NCBI GenBank assembly: GCA_041821265.1
Contig: JBGUEQ010000012.1
Location: 31,905 to 95,904 of the forward strand
Length of the DNA stretch: 64,000 nucleotides
Direction: 5' to 3'
DNA from: Lachnotalea sp041821265
GTDB taxonomy: Bacteria; Bacillota; Clostridia; Lachnospirales; Lachnospiraceae
Position numbers and translations under genes: made by a program. The notes beneath the pieces are model-generated. The model had not been told where the DNA came from. It saw only the letters and a list, made by a program, of their open reading frames with translations, and searched no databases. Below, piece by piece: positions 8,884-18,528 of the stretch (position 1 is the first letter of the stretch; the number at the start of each line of letters is the position of its first letter).

Positions 8884-10468
8884 AAATTTTCTCTATACTG
8901 CAATTGTAACAAGTATACTAGCCATTCTAGTTTTTGGATATTTTATTTTTATGCTTCCGTCTCTCTACGTGGATTACATGTCAAATGAAAATTATAATTC
9001 GATTGTAAAACAGCATGAAGGCTATCTTAAGGACAGTTCATACAAAAATATAACGGTTCAAAATCCAAGTTGTATGACAATTGATATTCCTTTTGAGAAC
9101 AATTCTTTTGTTGTTACTAGTAAGACGTTTCAAACAAAAATAACACCAACAACAGACGATATGACGAAACTTCTCGCAGTCATAAAAAATTATGCAAAAA
9201 CGAATCTAGAATCTTTTCAAAATAATGATAAAAGTATGGACCAAGAAGCATTTACCGCAGAATTTGAAGAAAAGGTTTCAGAATGGAAGACTGCGTTTAT
9301 GAAGCAAGCAACTTTTTTAGACGATCTTCCTTTTACACTACAAACGCAATTGGTCTCATCTTATGATGAAAATTATTGGGACGAATCTACAAACATGTAT
9401 TATCTTTCTGATGATATTCTTATTGTGGAAGCTAGCGTCACAGATGGTGAAAACCACTATACAAATTATATTGGGCTTACATTTAATAGTGATCGTATTG
9501 TGATATCCTATCTTCCTACAATGACTCCTCAAATGAATGAAATCACCCCGATTATAATTCGCTCCATGCCTATGCTTATTGCGGTTATCATATTATTCGC
9601 ATTAGTCGTATCTTATTTATATTCCAAAGGGATTGTTGATCCAATTATAAGGTTAGTAAAGCATACCGAAACAGTAAAACGAAGCCATGATATTGCGAAT
9701 GCAACACTTCCAGTAACAGGGAAAGATGAAATTGCTCTTCTTATTCAGACGTTAAATGAGTTGTATCGAGAATTAGATACGAATTATAAAGATTTGGAAA
9801 ATAAAAATAATGAATTAAAAGAGAAGAGCAAAAGACAAGAGGTATTTTTACGTTCATCGTCTCATCAATTAAAAACGCCAATTGCGGCCGCACTTTTGTT
9901 GGTTGATGGTATAACAAATCAGATTGGTAAATATCAAGATGCAAAAGTATATTTACCAGAAGTAAAAAAACAGCTTCTATCAATGCGAAAAATTGTGGAA
10001 GATATTTTATATTTAAGTCGATGTGAAGAGAGGATAACTTTTGAAACGGTAGATTTAAATATGTTGGTTTCCAGACAACTATCATTTTATCAAATTACAT
10101 TAGACGAAGGAAATTATAAAGTGGTAACGAACTATAGTGATGCTAGTTACGTAAGGAGTGATTCGAATTTATTATTAAAAATTATTGAAAACCTTATTTT
10201 TAATGCAATCGTCCATAGTGAAATAGGCGCTACGATTACTATTTCAACAAAACCAAATCAATTAGAAATTCATAATACAAACGCTCATATTGAGGAAGAG
10301 TTAATACCTAATATGTTTGAGCCGTTTGTAAGTGGAAGTGGAAAAGGGCATGGACTGGGCTTATATATTGTTGCTTATTATACAAATATCTTAGGCGCAA
10401 GAGTGAAGATTTGCAATGTGAGTGACGGTGTACTTACAAGTGTAATGTTTGATGCGACTGATAAATAA
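8867..10468 (+). CDS. Sensor histidine kinase
   Basis: 533 residues from ATG 8867, preceded by GAAGGAG inside the end of the regulator gene. Membrane segments at about 9-30 and 235-255 enclose an unusually large extracellular domain of about 200 residues. Then HAMP (256-305), HisKA with His333 in SSSHQLKTP, and HATPase with N-box NLIFNAIVHS and G-box GKGHGLGLYIV. It should phosphorylate the preceding regulator. The large sensor domain suggests direct detection of an external compound rather than the short-loop BceS type. Confidence 0.92.
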   Translation: MKLSHKNFLYTAIVTSILAILVFGYFIFMLPSLYVDYMSNENYNSIVKQHEGYLKDSSYKNITVQNPSCMTIDIPFENNSFVVTSKTFQTKITPTTDDMTKLLAVIKNYAKTNLESFQNNDKSMDQEAFTAEFEEKVSEWKTAFMKQATFLDDLPFTLQTQLVSSYDENYWDESTNMYYLSDDILIVEASVTDGENHYTNYIGLTFNSDRIVISYLPTMTPQMNEITPIIIRSMPMLIAVIILFALVVSYLYSKGIVDPIIRLVKHTETVKRSHDIANATLPVTGKDEIALLIQTLNELYRELDTNYKDLENKNNELKEKSKRQEVFLRSSSHQLKTPIAAALLLVDGITNQIGKYQDAKVYLPEVKKQLLSMRKIVEDILYLSRCEERITFETVDLNMLVSRQLSFYQITLDEGNYKVVTNYSDASYVRSDSNLLLKIIENLIFNAIVHSEIGATITISTKPNQLEIHNTNAHIEEELIPNMFEPFVSGSGKGHGLGLYIVAYYTNILGARVKICNVSDGVLTSVMFDATDK

Positions 10469-10607
10469 TTGATTACGGATCAAGAAAAAGTGGATGACAT
10501 TTCCCCTGGCATCTTCATCAGATTCATTTATTATCTACACAGAGTCTTCATATGAGATTCATATCCGTTTGCTAAGATAACAGTGTAAAGAAGAGGAGAT
10601 GAAAACC

Positions 10608-11489
10608 ATGTTACTAAGAATTAATAATTTAAATGTTCAATATGGAAAAACGATGGCACTTAATATTACTGAACCGATTACAATTGAAAAAGGGGATCGC
10701 ATCGGTGTGATCGGTTCAAATGGAGCAGGAAAAAGCACATTGATAAAGAGTTTTTTAGGAATTGCAAATTACACAGGTTCGATTGATAGTTCGATTACCC
10801 CGCTGGATATGGCGGTGCATATGCAATTCAATGAATATACCAACAGTATGGCGACAAAACATGTTATGGAGGCAATTCTCCAAACTAAGATTAAGAAAAA
10901 TCAAAAACTCCAAGAGCTTATTTCGTATTTCGAATTTGAAAAGTGCCTTAATAAAAAATATAAAGTTCTTTCAGGAGGACAAAAGCAACGCTTTACTATT
11001 ATATTAGTCATGATGCAGGATGCACCACTTACCTTCTACGATGAAGTGACTTCAGGGTTGGATTTTGAGACGCGACAAAAACTCGTTGAGAAGTTAGTTT
11101 CTTGGTATCAAGGCAAGGAAGCTGGGTTATGTGTGGTTTCACACTACTATGAAGAATTAGAACAATTAACGAATAAATTATTGATTCTTGAACAGGGAAA
11201 AGTGATTGCTTTTGGCGATAAGAAGGAACTCTTTAGGAAATATTGTGGGCGTGCGATTATCGTAATTGACAATAATCAAAAAAACCAGTTATTAACCAAT
11301 AAATATGAAAAGTTAGCATCCTCAAATCATTTAATTGCGCTTGCTTGTAATACACAGGAGATTGAATCGGAAATATCAAATGTATTAATTCAAAATAATG
11401 TGAATTTCAAACGCAGTAACAATGATATTGAAATGATTTTTATTAATGCAAAAAAACAAGCGGTATCAGGAGGAATTGAAAATGAATAA
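10608..11489 (+). CDS. ABC transporter ATP-binding protein
   Basis: 293 residues. I chose ATG 10608 because GAGGAG at 10593-10598 directly abuts the other ATG at 10599. Walker A GSNGAGKST at 36-44, signature LSGGQKQRF near 125, Walker B FYDEVTSGLD, and switch His in VVSHYYEE. The C-terminal 80 residues are variable. It overlaps the permease gene by eight bases. Together they form an ABC-2 type exporter, probably induced by the upstream two-component system. Confidence 0.9.
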   Translation: MLLRINNLNVQYGKTMALNITEPITIEKGDRIGVIGSNGAGKSTLIKSFLGIANYTGSIDSSITPLDMAVHMQFNEYTNSMATKHVMEAILQTKIKKNQKLQELISYFEFEKCLNKKYKVLSGGQKQRFTIILVMMQDAPLTFYDEVTSGLDFETRQKLVEKLVSWYQGKEAGLCVVSHYYEELEQLTNKLLILEQGKVIAFGDKKELFRKYCGRAIIVIDNNQKNQLLTNKYEKLASSNHLIALACNTQEIESEISNVLIQNNVNFKRSNNDIEMIFINAKKQAVSGGIENE

Positions 11490-12255
11490 AAATAAAGTTT
11501 CACTCAGAATGATACAATATGAATTGCGAAATGTAGCAGGAAATCCATTTGTTCACATTTTCGGTGTTGGTTTTCCAATCCTCTTATCGATTATTATTAC
11601 AAAGGCGGCATTGAGTGAAATGCTAGATAATTCTTACATGAGTGAAGTTGTTACTTCTATATTCCTTGGAATAGGATCAATTATTCCGTTGGCAACTATT
11701 CTTATGGGTTATTCAAGTACATGTTCACAGGATATAGAAAAAGATATACCTCTTAGAATGCAGCTGTTTGGATTTAGTGAAAAATATACGATTATCAATC
11801 GATTGTTAGCTGAATTTATTTATATGTCGTTTGCTTTTTTGATTTATTTTGTTGTTGGGTGGAATACAATTAAAATTGTGACACCTGTTGCCTTTGGAGC
11901 AATTATTTATTTTGTTTGTTTATACATTTTTGGAGCAATCCTGTTCCTATTAGCACATGCGATTGCAAATCTTGTGAAGAAATTTGGATTAACTTATATG
12001 ATTACCATGTTAATTTATTTTGGAATGATGATTTTAAGTGGAATGATGGGAATTACAGTGGATAAATTGCCAAAAAGCCTACAGGTTATTTCAAATTTAC
12101 TTCCATCAACTTATTTGAATAAGGATTTTTATACCGTTTGGATTGGAAAAACTTATAATTTCGTACCTATGATACAATCATATATATTCTTTTTTGCTAT
12201 ATCTGGGATTCTTATGTTTATCATGATTTACAGTTCAAAAAGATATTTGCATTGA
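11482..12255 (+). CDS. ABC-2 type transporter permease
   Basis: 257 residues from ATG 11482, with AGGAGG at 11468-11473. About six hydrophobic segments (roughly 25-45, 60-82, 105-130, 137-160, 170-195, 228-250) fit an ABC-2 permease. It is translationally linked to the ATPase. Substrate unknown; drug, peptide or lipid export is typical. Confidence 0.85.
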   Translation: MNKNKVSLRMIQYELRNVAGNPFVHIFGVGFPILLSIIITKAALSEMLDNSYMSEVVTSIFLGIGSIIPLATILMGYSSTCSQDIEKDIPLRMQLFGFSEKYTIINRLLAEFIYMSFAFLIYFVVGWNTIKIVTPVAFGAIIYFVCLYIFGAILFLLAHAIANLVKKFGLTYMITMLIYFGMMILSGMMGITVDKLPKSLQVISNLLPSTYLNKDFYTVWIGKTYNFVPMIQSYIFFFAISGILMFIMIYSSKRYLH

Positions 12256-12318
12256 TGCTTGAAACGTTACTGTGAAATAACATAAATAGGCTGTGTTAAA
12301 TCGACATATAAAAAATGA

Positions 12319-12510
12319 GATACCTATGAAGTCTCAGGAGGACATAGAGAAGCAGGAGAAAGTATTTAACAGACAGCGAAAAGAGAGCTACAAGAAGAGA
12401 CAGGCGCAATTGATTTTGATTTAAAACCAATTTGAGTGTATTCTGTTAGTGGTCAGACCAGAGTAAGTGAGAATTTAAGTGAAGAACCGCATCTCGTGGA
12501 GAGGAAGTAG
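12319..12510 (+). pseudogene. NUDIX hydrolase remnant with two stops
   Basis: One frame reads through a complete NUDIX box: GGHREAGESI-stop-QTAKRELQEETGAI, i.e. Gx5Ex7REUxEExGU with a stop (TAA at 12370) replacing what is probably a glutamate codon. A second stop (TGA at 12433) follows DFDLKPI, before VYSVSGQTR. The N-terminus is missing. Related full-length genes encode about 150-residue nucleotide pyrophosphatases of the MutT/8-oxo-dGTP type. Confidence 0.75.
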
Positions 12511-12633
12511 ATGAGATATGCATGGTAAAAAATATTCTAATAAATAAAAAAAATAATAGTATTTTAGCAGAAGTAGAGCTATAATAAATTTAGTGAAATT
12601 TTAATAAAATATATGGTATAAGAGGATGAAATT

Positions 12634-13902
12634 ATGACAAATGTACAAATTATAGCTATTGCGGTATTTTTAGTTACAATGGCGGCCATAATGACTGAAA
12701 AGGTTCATCGGTCGGTTGCAGCTATCGCGGGGGCGGTATTATTGGTATTATGCAAGATTATTACAACAGAAGAAGGTATTGCGGCAGTGGATTTTAATAC
12801 AATCGGGGTTTTGACGGGAATGATGTTATTTGTCGCGGTTGTAAAACAGTCCGGTATTTTTGAATACATAGCAATTAAAAGTGCAAAGTTAGCGAAGGGA
12901 GAACCATGGATTATTATGGTATCATTTATGGTTATTACCGCAGTATTATCTGCTTTTTTGGATAATGTTACAACGGTTTTACTTGTAGGTCCAATGACAA
13001 TAGCGGTAACAGGAATTCTCGAATTAAATCCAATTCCATTTCTTATGACACAAATTATTGCTTCTAATGTCGGAGGAACTGCTACTCTGATTGGTGATCC
13101 ACCTAATATTATGATTGGAAGTGCGGCACACTTAAGCTTTCTTGATTTTATAATTAATACGGGTCCTACCGTTTTGATTGTATTGATTGTAATTATTACT
13201 TTATTTTATTTTATCTATGGTAGAAAATTAAAAGTTACTTCTGATAAGATGGAAAAAATCATGAAATTGGACGAGAACAAGGCAATTAAAAGCCGTTCAC
13301 TAATGATTAAAAGTATTGTTGTTATGATTTTAGTAGTAATTGCTTTTATGATGCATGAGTCACTGGGTATGGAATCGAGCATTGTTGCACTATCCGCAGC
13401 GAGTATTATGTTATTAATAGGGAAACAAGATTCTGAGGAAATTATTTTGAGTGTTGAATGGTCTACCATTCTTTTCTTTATGGGTCTATTTATTGTAGTT
13501 GGTGGCCTTGAACAAACGGGAGTTATAGAAATGCTTGCGGATGGAATGCTAGCGATTACAAGTGGAAATCAAATGATGACTATGATTTTGATATTATGGA
13601 TATCTGCAATATTATCAGCATTCTTGGATAATATACCTTTTGTAGCGACGATGATTCCTTTAATTTTAACTATGCAAAGTAGCGGCATGGAAGTAACTCC
13701 ATTATGGTGGGCATTATCTCTTGGCGCGTGTCTAGGTGGAAATGGTTCTCTAGTTGGAGCATCAGCCAATGTAGTGTTATCTGATATTAGCAAAAAAAAT
13801 GGATATCCGATAACATTTGCATATTTTTTAAAAAGGGGTTTCCCACTTATGTTGATATCTATTATGATTGCGACGGTTGTTATGCTTTTTCAGTTCATTT
13901 AA
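12634..13902 (+). CDS. ArsB/NhaD-type ion transporter
   Basis: 422 residues, about eleven membrane segments. The two inverted halves each contain the family motif around SAFLDNVTTVLLVGP (residues about 109-123) and SAFLDNIPFVATMIP (about 328-342), and the half-site ATLIGDPPNIMIGSAA is typical of the SLC13/ArsB/NhaD (ion transporter) superfamily. AGAGGA precedes the ATG. No arsenical-resistance genes (arsR, arsA, arsC) are near, so I do not call it arsB; sodium/proton or organic anion exchange is equally possible. The next gene follows after 41 bases and may be a partner. Confidence 0.88.
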   Translation: MTNVQIIAIAVFLVTMAAIMTEKVHRSVAAIAGAVLLVLCKIITTEEGIAAVDFNTIGVLTGMMLFVAVVKQSGIFEYIAIKSAKLAKGEPWIIMVSFMVITAVLSAFLDNVTTVLLVGPMTIAVTGILELNPIPFLMTQIIASNVGGTATLIGDPPNIMIGSAAHLSFLDFIINTGPTVLIVLIVIITLFYFIYGRKLKVTSDKMEKIMKLDENKAIKSRSLMIKSIVVMILVVIAFMMHESLGMESSIVALSAASIMLLIGKQDSEEIILSVEWSTILFFMGLFIVVGGLEQTGVIEMLADGMLAITSGNQMMTMILILWISAILSAFLDNIPFVATMIPLILTMQSSGMEVTPLWWALSLGACLGGNGSLVGASANVVLSDISKKNGYPITFAYFLKRGFPLMLISIMIATVVMLFQFI

Positions 13903-13943
13903 CTGTTTTATAATTTTATTCTATTCCAAAGGGGGAAGTAATT

Positions 13944-14405
13944 ATGCAAAAAAATAATGTGAATGGCGATGTAATAGATATGATGCTTAGTCAATTAGGG
14001 GCTAAGGAGATTCATCATTTCTCAAGTACAATGCATATTGTTAACTTTGATCTGGGAGACGGGTTAGAAGTTTCATATGTATTTAATATTACTCGTGGAG
14101 ATACCTATTTTCTTCAACGAATGAAACCATATGCTATGATACATGGAAAGTATGCGAGTTATAAGGAAATAATTGATTTTATTACAGAAGATATTACCAA
14201 ATTTAGAAAAGCAAAAGAAATAAATGATACAGATATTTATCTAAAACTTGCTGAAGAAATAGAGCAAGTGAAAACAAGAACAGAGCATATATTTTTAAAT
14301 CATGATGTATCTCTTGAAGATTTTAGATTAATTCAAGAAGGATTCAATACACTTTTAAAATGGATTGAACTTGCTAACAAAAAGTCAGATAAAATTGAGA
14401 TATAA
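13944..14405 (+). CDS. Unknown cytoplasmic protein downstream of transporter
   Basis: 153 residues, no signal or membrane segment; GGGGGA ribosome site. The first half looks like a small alpha/beta domain (HIVNFDLGDGLEVSYVFNI...DTYFLQRMKPYAM), the second is helical and charged (about 75-145). I recognise no family. The 41-base spacing suggests an operon with the ArsB/NhaD-type transporter, so a regulatory or sensing role on it is a reasonable guess only. Confidence 0.7.
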   Translation: MQKNNVNGDVIDMMLSQLGAKEIHHFSSTMHIVNFDLGDGLEVSYVFNITRGDTYFLQRMKPYAMIHGKYASYKEIIDFITEDITKFRKAKEINDTDIYLKLAEEIEQVKTRTEHIFLNHDVSLEDFRLIQEGFNTLLKWIELANKKSDKIEI

Positions 14406-14462
14406 GGATATTTTTTGAAAAATATGAAATGCACCAATAAAGAACAGATAAGAAGAGAAATT

Positions 14463-14498
14463 AAAACGATATGAAACAGTATTCTGTACCGTTTTTTT
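14463..14498 (+). terminator. Possible terminator
   Basis: AAAACG at 14463 pairs with CGTTTT at 14490, enclosing a smaller ACAG/CTGT hairpin, followed by eight T. It would end the transporter operon. The stem is interrupted, so moderate confidence. Confidence 0.45.
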
Positions 14499-14659
14499 TG
14501 CTAGGAAGACACAAGTTAATTTGTAACGAGTTTGTCTAATTTTACTAAAGAAAACTTACAATAATGAACGAAGTCCTAACATTTCATTCATTGCAGTTTG
14601 TAACTTTGAAGCTTATACTAGGTATATAAACTCGTAAATTTACCAGTGGAGGTAGACAA

Positions 14660-15070
14660 ATGGAAGAAATAAAACAAATTTTATGTACCTTAATAATTCC
14701 TAGGAAAATTTATAGGGAGTTGAATGAAGAGGTAAAAGAAATATTTGTTCAAAAGAACGGTTCTTATGCAACAGAATTTCCTGCTGATGCAGAGGAAAAT
14801 ACATTCTTAGGAGAATACATTCAGGCTTTTTGTGAAGTGGTGTTAATATCCAATAATCCGAAGTATGAAATAACTGAAGAATGTCAATTAAGTACGGAGT
14901 TGTTAAAGCTAGGTAGTTCAGAAGAGGATTTTAATCTTTTGGTAAATATTCAATATCCAGGATCTGATAAAGTACATCATGATATTCTTGTGTTTCAAGA
15001 GGTTTCGCAAAGTCTTGGGTATTATACCTTTGAATTGTTGGGCGACCAGACACTTTTTTCAGTGGAATAA
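14660..15070 (+). CDS. Unknown cytoplasmic protein
   Basis: 136 acidic residues, starting at ATG 14660 after GGAGGT. No signal peptide, membrane segment, metal motif or recognised family. Predicted mixed alpha/beta from the pattern. It stands alone, with its own upstream space and a strong terminator at 15138, so it is a single-gene transcript. Confidence 0.65.
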   Translation: MEEIKQILCTLIIPRKIYRELNEEVKEIFVQKNGSYATEFPADAEENTFLGEYIQAFCEVVLISNNPKYEITEECQLSTELLKLGSSEEDFNLLVNIQYPGSDKVHHDILVFQEVSQSLGYYTFELLGDQTLFSVE

Positions 15071-15137
15071 GTGTCAACCACTAGGCTTTCTATTCCTATC
15101 ATTGAATAGAAAGATTAAAATGATGAAATCAAATATT

Positions 15138-15162
15138 CCCGTCACAGTTGTGGCGGGTTTTT
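15138..15162 (+). terminator. Intrinsic terminator, intron target
   Basis: Stem CCCGTCAC/GTGGCGGG (15138-15145 with 15150-15157), AGTT loop, five T. It closes the 136-residue gene. The group II intron-like sequence begins immediately after the T run. Confidence 0.85.
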
Positions 15163-15500
15163 GTGCGACAGGGCAAGTTGATGACCGTGCGAAATGTCGG
15201 AAAATCTAAATCATTTACCCAAAAGAACCAGTCGAGTAAATGGAGGTTGTCATGTGAAGATGCTTGGTATGTTAAAAGGGAAGGTGTGATGACCCTGTGA
15301 GACCCTTACATTTGCCGAAAGGGCTGAATAACATTAATTCTAGCAGAATATTGGCAGATAGTGCGGCTACACAGGAAACGGTGGATGCAAAAGTGTCTGT
15401 AAGCAAACCCTATATGGGTGAAATAAACAAAGAACACACCCTTATATGATTCTAGTATACAAGTGATTTTACAGCCTAAGTGGGTAAAATAGCCATTAAA
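15163..15500 (+). mobile_element. Group II intron 5' remnant
   Basis: The sequence begins GTGCGAC directly after the terminator T run, a typical group II intron 5' end, and continues with structured segments (GTTGATGACC, GTGTGATGACCCTG, GCCGAAAGGGCTGAATAAC) that look like domain I of bacterial introns. No reverse transcriptase frame and no recognisable domain V lie downstream before the next gene, so this is a 5' fragment. Class C introns characteristically insert just after intrinsic terminators, matching the position. The 3' limit is approximate. Confidence 0.6.
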
Positions 15501-15701
15501 GTGGAAAGGGCTGTTATTGATGCTAGATAAGATAAATGATATAATTAAAACATGGTATCAATATTTACGTTAAAATAAACAAATTTAAAAATTTTGATAG
15601 AGCTAATTGATATATATAAAAGTTAAATAAAATTTTGTAAAAGTTAGAAATAGAATAAAAATAAATTGATATAGTGTGTGTGAAGGACAAAGGAGATAAC
15701 T

Positions 15702-18401
15702 ATGAAAAAACTGATTATTGGGATTTTAGCCCATGTAGATGCGGGAAAAACCACCCTGTCGGAAAGTATGTTATATCTCAGCGGAAGTATACGAAAATTA
15801 GGCAGAGTAGATCATAAAGATACATTTTTAGATACATATGAGCTTGAGCGTGCAAGGGGAATTACCATCTTTTCGAAACAGGCGGAGTTTACGTTTAAGA
15901 ATATGGAAGTAACACTTTTAGATACACCAGGACATGTAGATTTTTCTGCGGAGATGGAACGTACATTGCAAGTACTTGATTATGCTATTTTAGTTATTAG
16001 TGGGACCGATGGTGTACAGGGACATACACAGACTTTGTGGAAATTATTGAAGACATATCATATCCCAACGTTCCTATTTGTGAATAAAATGGATATAGGG
16101 GAAATTTCTCGTGACGCAATTATAGAGGAGTTAAAAACGAGACTGGGCGACGGGTGTTTTGATTTTGATAAAGAGCAAGACAACGAAGTGCTTATGGAAG
16201 GTCTAGCTATGTACGATGAGGCTGTACTAGAGCATTATTTAGAGACTGGTAAAGTGGAAAAACAAGAGATAGCGCAGATGATAGCACAGCGTAAGATATT
16301 TCCATGCTATTTTGGTTCTGCATTAAAATTAGATGGTGTTGAAGCATTTCTGGAATGTGTTGAATTATACACCAAGCAACCGGAATTTTTAGGAAAATTT
16401 GGAGCGAAAATATTTAAAATTACTAGAGATGAACAAGATAATAGGTTGACCTACATGAAGATTACTGGTGGCAGTATAAAAGTAAAAGATTTGCTTACCA
16501 ATCAATTTGAAAAGAATAGAAATGGAAAACAAATAGATAGAGCCTCTATTTGGGAAGAAAAGGCAGATCAGATACGAATTTATTCAGGAACGCGTTATGA
16601 AACAATAGACGAAGCAAAGGCTGGCACAATCTGTGCGATTACTGGATTGAGTAAGACGTTTTCGGGAGAAGGCTTGGGAACGGAGGCCACCTCGAGTATG
16701 CCAATACTTGAACCCGTACTCACTTATCGGATTATATTACCACCTGAATGTGATGTACATGGAACTTTACTTAAACTTCGTGAGCTCGAGGAAGAAGAGC
16801 CAAATCTGAACATTGTTTGGAATGAGAGGTTAAAAGAAATCCATGTACAGTTGATGGGAGAAGTACAGTCTGAAATATTAAAAAGTTTGATTCAGGACCG
16901 CTTTGACCTCCAAGTAGAATTTGGCGAGGGCAACATTGTATACAAAGAAACTATCTCAGAAGCAGTTGAAGGGGTAGGGCATTTTGAGCCTTTGCGCCAT
17001 TATGCTGAGGTACATTTGGTGTTAGAACCAGGAGAACAAGGAAGCGGTATGCAGTTTTCTTCATCATGTAGTGAAGACATGCTAGATCGTAATTGGCAGA
17101 GACTAGTATTGACCCACTTAGAGGAAAAAGAACATTTTGGTGTGCTAACAGGTTCACCAATTACGGATATGAAAATTACGTTGGTTGCAGGGCGTGCACA
17201 TCAAAAGCATACAGAAGGTGGAGATTTTAGGCAAGCGACTTATCGGGCAATTCGCCAGGGGTTAAAGAAAACCAATAGCGTTCTTCTAGAACCGTACTAT
17301 AGTTATCGTCTTGAAATCCCCTCTGTGTCAGTTGGAAGAGCGATGTCTGATATTCAGAAAATGTATGGTACTTTTTTACCACTAGAGATAGAAGGGGAGA
17401 GCTCTATTTTGGAAGGCTACGCACCTGTAGCAACAATGTGGAATTATTCATCAGAAGTAACCGCTTATACAAAAGGGGAGGGAAGGCTGTTTTGTACGTT
17501 AAAAGGCTATGAACCTTGCCATAATACGGAGGAAGTATTAGACCTGATTCAATATGATAGTGAAAATGATTTAGAGAATCCAACCGGCTCGGTATTTTGT
17601 ACACATGGAGCTGGATTTATTGTTAGTTGGGACAAGGTTCAAGATTATATGCACTTAGATAGTGTGCTTAAAACAAAGGAGCCGGAGGTAGAACAACCAG
17701 AGCAAAAGGTCATGACAAGAACGCAACCTTCTTCTTTGGATTCGTGGCAAAATGATAAAGAGTTAGAGGCCATTTTTACGCGTACATTTGGACCGATTAA
17801 ACGAAAACTAAGTAATTCATATCAGAGTTTAGGTCATGAGAAAACAATTGCTGCGCCGGGAAGTAGTAACGATAAAAGCAACAAAAAGGTAGCAGAGAAA
17901 GAGAAAGCAAAAGATTATTTATTAGTAGATGGGTATAACATTATTTTTGACTGGGATGAGTTAAAGGAATTAGCCAAGATAAACCTAGAGGCAGCTAGAA
18001 ACAAGCTCATGGACATATTATGTAATTATCAAGGATTTAAACAATGTATACTGATTCTTATTTTTGATGCATATAAGGTAAAAGGAAATATTGGCGACAC
18101 GCTCAATTATAACAATATTCATGTTGTATATACCAAAGAAGCTGAGACCGCGGATATGTATATTGAGAAAGTAACTTTTGATATAGGCCGAAAACATAAC
18201 GTTATGGTTGCAACATCGGATGCCCTGGAGCAGATTATCATTATGGGGCATGGAGCAAGCAGAATTTCAGCAAATGGATTAAAAGAGGAGATTGAGCAGA
18301 TGAATCAACTAATTCGTAGAGATTATTTGGACAAACTGCCTAAGGGGCGTAATTATTTGAGTGAGAAACTGGTTAAGCTTGAGGAGAAATTTGAATCATA
18401 G
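15702..18401 (+). CDS. Tet(M)-like ribosomal GTPase fused to Rae1/YacP-type NYN nuclease
   Basis: 899 residues, start ATG 15702 after AAAGGAGAT. Residues 1-660 follow EF-G/Tet(M): P-loop AHVDAGKTT (10-18), DTPGH (74-78), NKMD (128-131), then domains II-V ending in an ALKGY-like segment. A polar linker (about 660-735) leads to a C-terminal NYN/PIN domain (about 737-880) that resembles Bacillus Rae1/YacP, with acidic residues Asp743 (VDGYN), Asp789 (FDAYKVKG), Asp818 (ETAD) and Asp840 (ATSD) all present. Tet(M)-type proteins are about 640 residues and lack this. The parts suggest a translocase-like factor that delivers an A-site mRNA endonuclease; tetracycline resistance is not demonstrated. 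Confidence 0.85.
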   Translation: MKKLIIGILAHVDAGKTTLSESMLYLSGSIRKLGRVDHKDTFLDTYELERARGITIFSKQAEFTFKNMEVTLLDTPGHVDFSAEMERTLQVLDYAILVISGTDGVQGHTQTLWKLLKTYHIPTFLFVNKMDIGEISRDAIIEELKTRLGDGCFDFDKEQDNEVLMEGLAMYDEAVLEHYLETGKVEKQEIAQMIAQRKIFPCYFGSALKLDGVEAFLECVELYTKQPEFLGKFGAKIFKITRDEQDNRLTYMKITGGSIKVKDLLTNQFEKNRNGKQIDRASIWEEKADQIRIYSGTRYETIDEAKAGTICAITGLSKTFSGEGLGTEATSSMPILEPVLTYRIILPPECDVHGTLLKLRELEEEEPNLNIVWNERLKEIHVQLMGEVQSEILKSLIQDRFDLQVEFGEGNIVYKETISEAVEGVGHFEPLRHYAEVHLVLEPGEQGSGMQFSSSCSEDMLDRNWQRLVLTHLEEKEHFGVLTGSPITDMKITLVAGRAHQKHTEGGDFRQATYRAIRQGLKKTNSVLLEPYYSYRLEIPSVSVGRAMSDIQKMYGTFLPLEIEGESSILEGYAPVATMWNYSSEVTAYTKGEGRLFCTLKGYEPCHNTEEVLDLIQYDSENDLENPTGSVFCTHGAGFIVSWDKVQDYMHLDSVLKTKEPEVEQPEQKVMTRTQPSSLDSWQNDKELEAIFTRTFGPIKRKLSNSYQSLGHEKTIAAPGSSNDKSNKKVAEKEKAKDYLLVDGYNIIFDWDELKELAKINLEAARNKLMDILCNYQGFKQCILILIFDAYKVKGNIGDTLNYNNIHVVYTKEAETADMYIEKVTFDIGRKHNVMVATSDALEQIIIMGHGASRISANGLKEEIEQMNQLIRRDYLDKLPKGRNYLSEKLVKLEEKFES

Positions 18402-18528
18402 TCGGTATGTTGTGTTTGTAATTGTCATTAAAATTATTTAAAACTACTTGACCATTACGTAAGGTAATGCGTTAAAATAAAATTACCACTTCATGATTGG
18501 GAATTTTAAAAAAGAATTGATATTCATG

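Noticed and set aside
12634..13902. Arsenite efflux pump arsB
   Set aside because: Family membership fits but no arsR, arsC, arsA or thiol-metal motif nearby; substrate cannot be assigned.
15702..17680. Acquired tetracycline-resistance gene tet(M)/tet(O)
   Set aside because: Same GTPase family, but the protein is fused to a NYN domain and its codon use matches neighbours; it is better viewed as a chromosomal translation factor.
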